Below are positions 33,014-35,401 of a stretch of DNA of 35,401 nucleotides, one piece after another. Each line of letters starts with the position of its first letter. Within the stretch, counting starts at the first letter, position 1. The notes beneath the pieces were generated by a model. That model saw only the letters and a program-made list of their open reading frames with translations, was not told the DNA's origin and searched no databases. Both the position numbers and the translations under genes were made by a program. This stretch comes from Planctomycetia bacterium (GTDB lineage Bacteria > Planctomycetota > UBA1135 > UBA2386): NCBI GenBank assembly GCA_005776365.1, contig SXPK01000082.1:1-35401 (forward strand), written 5' to 3'.

Positions 33014-35401
33014 TCACGGGACGAAGAGGTTCTTGAACTGATTGGACAGCGAGAAGCTGCCGTCCGGCTCAAAGACCAAGACCTGCGAGTAGACCAGGAT
33101 GCCCTGTGGCGGCATGCCGGCGAATGACGGGTAGTTCAGGCTGAAGTTGCCCGTCGCGTTCGAGAGGTCGACGTAGAAGTCGAGGTTGCCGCCGACCGCC
33201 GCGGTCGGGAAGCCCGGTGCGCTCGTCGGGCCGGCAGTGTCGCCAAGCACCAACACGAACAGCTTGGGCAGGCCGCCGGTGCTGATCGACATGGTGATCG
33301 GTTGGCCGGCGCTGCTTTGCTCGGGCGTCATCTGCATGACGCACGGTAGCGGCGGCACCGTGCGGGTGCCGATCTCGAAGTCGTCGATGTTCCAACCGCC
33401 GAGCGTCAGGCCCGCGTCAGTCGTCAATCGGAACTCCACTTGCACCGCCGCATTGTTGTCCGCCATCGGCAGCGCATATTCGAAGGTCTGCCAAGAGGTG
33501 TCGATCAGGTTGCCGAGCGCGTCGTTCTCCCACACCAGCGTGCCGTTGCAGAAGATCTGCGACTTGTCGAACTGGCCTTCCTCGACGGACAGCCAGCGCT
33601 TGAAGCGGAGGACGACGCCACTGCGACCACTCAGGTTGTAGGTCGGCGTACGGCAGTACTCGACGATGTTGTTCGGGTAGGCGCCGTTTGCTGTGCCAGT
33701 GCCGAGATCGGTCGAGACCCCACGCGAGCCAGTGGGCGCGCCGAGTGGATCCGCCCAGGGCACGCCGAGTGAAGTGCCCGACTTGCCGTTCGGCGTTCCG
33801 AACTGCCAGTCGACCGTGCCCGTGGTCGACGTGCGACCCGTCGTCCAGCCCGCGGGCGTGCCCGCGGCTTCGAAGCCCTCGGAGAACACCTGAGCATAGG
33901 TGCCACCGAGGCCAGCGTTGACCGTGTAGGCCAGTTCGCCCGACAGCGGATAGCGCGTGGTGCCAGTCGTGCTCGACGCTGAGAAGTGGTAGGTCACCTG
34001 ACCGGATGCGATGCCCGGGAGCATGGCGCGGTAGGTGTTCGTGCCGCCGCTCGGGACCATCCTTCGCGTCAGGGTCGGGCCGCCAGCGGCCGAATAGACG
34101 ATGCTGATGTCGGTCAGCGTGCCGCCATCGGTCGGCGACACGGTCGCGAACGCGACGCGAGAGTTGTAGCGGTCGCCGGTGTTCTGCAGCGTGTTGTGCG
34201 CGATCGAGATCAGCTGGATCGCGGGGTAAGGCAGCGCCTTCGTGATCGCGGCGGCGCTGAGTTGCGCGTAGTGCGGGACGCCGTTCAGCAGATTGCCGTC
34301 GTCATCGTCGGCGATGAACACCTGCGTGACGCAGTCAGGGCGGGTCGCGGCGTTGCCCACGATCGAGCTGATGACGATGTCATTGCTGATCGCGATCGCC
34401 TGCGCGGTGCCAAACGAAGCGCGGAGGTTTTCGCGCAGTCGCCACGCAAAACCCATCCAGACTTGGCCAGCGCCGTGCGGCGACGTGGTCGAGTAGGGGT
34501 AGGTGAACGTGTTGTCGCCGCGGCGCAGCGCGACGCCCGCGATCTGGAATCCGCTGCCGAGCAGCGGCGTGTCCATCAGGTAGAGGCCGAGGATGTCGCC
34601 CCAGCCTTCGCTGCAGCCTTCGGCGGTTGAGTTGCTGATGCCGCCGTAGCGCTCATCCAAGCCGTGGCCCCACTCGTGCGAGATGACCGTGCTGAAGGCC
34701 GTGTTGCTGCAGCCGCCGCCAGCCGCGTAGAAGTTGATCGTGTTGCCGGTGTAGTAGGCATTGCACGTCGATGCGATGTTGACCGTCGGCGTGATGTTGC
34801 TCGCCGTCGCAAGTTGGCTCGAGTTGCCGAGGATCGAGCGCGACCACTCATTGGTGCGGTCGATCCAGTGGCTCGCCGTGATGTGGGCAGCCTGTTCTGG
34901 AGTGTCGGCCGCCGCGCCGATCTGGATCGTGTTGGCGACACCGGGGGTGAGCGTGAACGTGCCTGCGGGGGCCGAACCGCCGATCATCGCGGCGTGATGG
35001 CGGCCGTCGAGGGCGCCGAGCGTCACCGAGACCGGTGCGGCGATGTCGACCGTGAACTGGCCGTTCAAGTCCGTGGTGACGTTGCCAATGCCCGGAACGT
35101 TGAGCAGCAGGCCCGCGGCCGGAACATTGACCAGGGCAGCCGTCGCGTCGATGCCGACGCGCGTCCAAGCCAGCACCGTGACCGTCGTCAGGACGAAGGG
35201 GCTGTTGTCGGCGCTCTTCGCGGTCTTGGCGAGTTCAGCAGCAGTCGACAGGCCACAGTTGGCGAGGCCGCACTCGTGCTTGTCGTTTGCAAAGCTGAGG
35301 ACTGCACCGTCCTTGGCGCTGATGTAGTAGCGGCCGATCGGGCCGCTGCCGTCAGTGTCGACGTTGCTGATCGGCACCTCATAAGCGAGGTGGAAGTCCG
35401 A
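33014..35401 (-). CDS. Secreted fungalysin-like zinc metalloprotease, N-terminus beyond window
   Basis: A large extracellular metallopeptidase whose 5' end lies past the window edge; the frame is open to base 35401 (SDFHLAYEVPIS). The visible 795 residues contain, in order: a propeptide end with RYYISAKDGAVLSF; a beta domain; the zinc site HEWGHGLDERYGG (about 34650-34690) and the downstream EGCSEGWGDILGLYL with the third zinc-ligand Glu, an arrangement like M36 fungalysin; RRGDNTFTYPYSTTSPHGAGQVWMGFAWRL; a domain of 100 residues of Ser/Thr-rich beta; and a MAM/jelly-roll-like module (FEAAGTPAGWTTG, ending GGWNIDDFEIG). The last 100 residues resemble the C-terminal domain of the other secreted proteins and end in SLSNQFKNLFVP. 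The likely role is degradation of external protein. Confidence 0.85.
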   Translation of the reverse strand, partial: SDFHLAYEVPISNVDTDGSGPIGRYYISAKDGAVLSFANDKHECGLANCGLSTAAELAKTAKSADNSPFVLTTVTVLAWTRVGIDATAALVNVPAAGLLLNVPGIGNVTTDLNGQFTVDIAAPVSVTLGALDGRHHAAMIGGSAPAGTFTLTPGVANTIQIGAAADTPEQAAHITASHWIDRTNEWSRSILGNSSQLATASNITPTVNIASTCNAYYTGNTINFYAAGGGCSNTAFSTVISHEWGHGLDERYGGISNSTAEGCSEGWGDILGLYLMDTPLLGSGFQIAGVALRRGDNTFTYPYSTTSPHGAGQVWMGFAWRLRENLRASFGTAQAIAISNDIVISSIVGNAATRPDCVTQVFIADDDDGNLLNGVPHYAQLSAAAITKALPYPAIQLISIAHNTLQNTGDRYNSRVAFATVSPTDGGTLTDISIVYSAAGGPTLTRRMVPSGGTNTYRAMLPGIASGQVTYHFSASSTTGTTRYPLSGELAYTVNAGLGGTYAQVFSEGFEAAGTPAGWTTGRTSTTGTVDWQFGTPNGKSGTSLGVPWADPLGAPTGSRGVSTDLGTGTANGAYPNNIVEYCRTPTYNLSGRSGVVLRFKRWLSVEEGQFDKSQIFCNGTLVWENDALGNLIDTSWQTFEYALPMADNNAAVQVEFRLTTDAGLTLGGWNIDDFEIGTRTVPPLPCVMQMTPEQSSAGQPITMSISTGGLPKLFVLVLGDTAGPTSAPGFPTAAVGGNLDFYVDLSNATGNFSLNYPSFAGMPPQGILVYSQVLVFEPDGSFSLSNQFKNLFVP

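Overview
The window is a high-GC bacterial chromosome segment packed with genes on both strands. No rRNA, tRNA, insertion sequence, integrase or CRISPR array was seen. The composition, a complete flagellar basal-body cluster with a MotE-like gene, and several large secreted beta-rich proteins sharing one C-terminal domain suggest a deep-branching, motile, marine-type Planctomycetota. That placement is inference; no marker gene was compared.

Layout. Positions 1-603 hold the C-terminal part of a PilT-type pilus retraction ATPase, followed by a lipoprotein-like SAM methyltransferase. From 1365 to 8614 every gene is on the minus strand: rdgB and rph (nucleotide-pool and RNA 3'-end maintenance), a histidine-kinase-like protein with a receiver domain, a membrane-embedded spermidine-synthase-like protein, an unrecognised beta-rich protein and a UbiE-like methyltransferase. 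From 8684 the plus strand carries a two-module glycosyltransferase and then flgB-flgC-fliE-fliF-fliG-fliH-fliI-fliJ-motE-like-fliL-fliM-fliN (11089-20474). These encode rod base, MS ring, C ring, export ATPase complex and stator/basal-body accessory proteins, mostly with overlapping or near-touching ends.

From 20581 come a YciI-like exported protein and a secreted protein interrupted by an in-frame TAG. On the minus strand lies a TlpA/thioredoxin-like exported protein whose active-site motif reads W-(UGA)-G-P-C, a probable selenoprotein. Divergent from it is a full-length cobalamin-dependent methionine synthase (metH).

From 27364 to the end the minus strand carries two paralogous secreted proteins, each with an internal duplication and its own terminator, a GT-C-type membrane glycosyltransferase, and a secreted fungalysin-like metalloprotease cut by the window edge.

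The most notable observations are the probable selenoprotein, which ordinary gene callers would truncate; a probable CTG start for RNase PH; a shared C-terminal domain on the secreted proteins; and a sensor kinase with degenerate catalytic parts but an intact receiver domain.
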